Shown: one piece after another, positions 62,891-64,000 of the stretch
How positions within the stretch are numbered: the stretch's first letter is position 1
Layout of the letters: every line of letters begins with the position of its first letter
DNA from: VAZQ01 sp963827585
GTDB taxonomy: Bacteria > Pseudomonadota > Alphaproteobacteria > Rhizobiales > Xanthobacteraceae
DNA: 64,000 bases
Direction of reading: 5' to 3'
NCBI GenBank assembly: GCA_963827585.1
Contig: CAWHCK010000042.1
Coordinates: 51,220 to 115,219 of the forward strand
The notes under the pieces: model-generated
What the model was told of the DNA's origin: nothing
Seen by the model: the letters and a program-made list of their open reading frames with translations, nothing else
The model's database searches: none
Translations under genes and position numbers: made by a program

Positions 62891-64000
62891 ATCAAGTGCG
62901 AGAGCAGGCCGTCGCGCAGCTTCGGCTCGAACCAGGTGGACTTGGGCGGCATGATTCCTCCCGCATCGGCAATGTGCATCAGGTCCTGCACGGTCACGGG
63001 TAGAGTGAAAAGGCGGCGGCGCACGCCCGGAATCGACCAGCGTTCGAGTTCGCCCATCCCGCGGATGCCGCCGATAAAGTCGATGCGCTTGTCCGTCCTG
63101 ACATCCTCAATCCCGAGCACGGCTCGAGCACGGCATCCTGCAGCCGGCTGACGTCGAGCGCCGCCGGGGTGCATCCTGGCCGGAGCCGGCGAGTTCAAGT
63201 CGATCGTGTACCAGTGACCCGGCAGATACATGCCGCATGCACCCTTGCGAGTCCGCTGTCGCCGAGAAGTTGTCACGCACCGGACGCGCGACTGCATCGC
63301 TGCGACGAAACTGCTCGGCTCAGGCCGTTCAAATCCCTGACCACGCGGTTGTAGGAAGGATCTGCATCTCATTATCGGGGAAGGCGACCGCCAGGACGCG
63401 ATCGTGTTCGCCGGGGCCGCGGCCGGCTAGCGCGCGTCGCGTGCGCGCCGCACTGGCGGCCCGATGGTGTCCGTCGGCGATGTAGAGTGCGGAATCCCTC
63501 GAAGGCGGACACGACCGCCCCGTGCTCTCGGACGGGCCACAGTCCAAAGCGCGTGCCGGATCCCGTCCGGCGCGGCGAAGTCGAACAGCGGCGTCGCGCG
63601 GCCGTCCGCTCGACGATCGCATCAATCGGCGGAGGCCGCATAGGTCAGAAACACCGGACCCGTTTGCGCACCGATGGCCAGCAGGTGGCGCGTGCGATCG
63701 TCCTCTTTGTCCGGCGCGTCTTTTCGTGTTTCTTGATCACGGCCTTGTCGGATTCGTCGATGGAGAAGCATGCCGCAATCCGGATTGCACATGCTCGTCC
63801 CATCTCAAGCGGTAGACGTAAAAGGCGGGTTCGTCTTCGACCACAAGCGGAGCACGCGACCGCAGATCACGAAAGTTTTCGCCGCGCGCGCGTAGACCTG
63901 ATCGGAATGCGGATCGGTGCCAGGGGGTAAGTCGATCTCGGCGCGCGAAACGTGCAAAAAGCTCAAAGGATTCTTGGCCGCGAGCGTGCGCGCCTCCTCC
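62887..64000 (-). CDS. DUF1015 family protein, frameshifted, cut by the window edge
   Basis: The right edge cuts it near its N-terminus; the first visible part, from about 64000, reads LAAKNPLSFLHVSRAEIDLP. The C-terminus is clear: RTDKRIDFIGGIRGMGELER, VTVQDLMHIADAGGIMPPKS, TWFEPKLRDGLLSHLI with stop at 62887. Middle pieces such as LYIADGHHRAASAARTRRAL (the DGHHR motif) confirm DUF1015. The function of the family is unknown; it is often linked to serine synthesis genes as here. Several frameshifts. It leads the DUF1015-serA-serC operon. Confidence 0.82.

Overview
The window reads as an assembled (probably metagenomic) contig. From 1 to about 56.1 kb it looks like a GC-rich Hyphomicrobiales (Rhizobiales) chromosome of the Bradyrhizobium / Rhodopseudomonas / Xanthobacteraceae type. 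The evidence is the murA - DUF2948 - hisD - UPF0262 - low-molecular-weight phosphatase order, LIV-type ABC and TRAP transporters, a hopanoid (hpn) cluster, many orphan RRREF-type substrate-binding proteins, and two intergenic repeat families: a gAGCATGATC palindrome and a GTAGGATGGGTTGAGCG terminal-inverted-repeat element. From about 56.1 kb to the end, the genes (polA 3' part, TPR protein, pcnB, serC, serA, DUF1015) look foreign to the left part and are broken by very many single-base shifts. polA starts in mid-domain right after a hairpin, so this tail is most likely a chimeric join or a low-coverage piece of another organism; an Acidobacteriota-like source is only a guess.

Layout. 0-5 kb: housekeeping block (phosphatase, UPF0262, hisD, DUF2948, DUF3574, murA) on the minus strand. 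5.28 kb: tRNA-Thr(GGU). 5.4-12 kb: a minus-strand operon with a luciferase-like monooxygenase, a LIV-type transporter (including a fused permease-ATPase) and a MarR-type regulator, with a candidate operator at its 5' end and a divergent VOC-family gene. 12.6-15.5 kb: TRAP transporter. 15.7-17.6 kb: a gene graveyard (split AbfB-like/SGNH protein, sugE remnant, DUF1614 remnant). 17.6-28.5 kb: hopanoid trafficking and modification genes (mlaA, hpnN, hpnM, hpnL, hpnI, hpnJ, hpnK, hpnA), with an 80-bp inverted duplication of the hpnM tail at the two ends of the mlaA-hpnN-hpnM part. 28.6-31.6 kb: a membrane-bound class III cyclase with a CxxCH sensor domain, and an alpha/beta hydrolase.

32.5-42.4 kb is accessory DNA. 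It holds a head-to-tail array of four substrate-binding-protein paralogues plus a fifth copy in the opposite orientation. Between them are two toxin/immunity pairs (deaminase toxin with Imm1-like protein; frameshifted GHH-type toxin with a candidate immunity gene), each lying between direct copies of the same 169-bp element. 42.5-48.7 kb is a prophage remnant (holin-like proteins, GH108 lysin, tail collar protein) interrupted by an outer-membrane protein and a methyltransferase. 49-52.4 kb is one large SAM-domain/cyclase/AAA/TPR protein. 52.7-56.1 kb is an integrase-led island of small genes with look-alike terminators and a cluster of TTCCCG dyads.

Single-base frameshifts recur in genes that should be essential or conserved (hisD, hpnN, phosphatase, serA, polA). 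Two compensating shifts occur in one substrate-binding protein. Sequencing indels are therefore the simplest reading for many of the broken genes, and apparent pseudogenes here should be treated with care.
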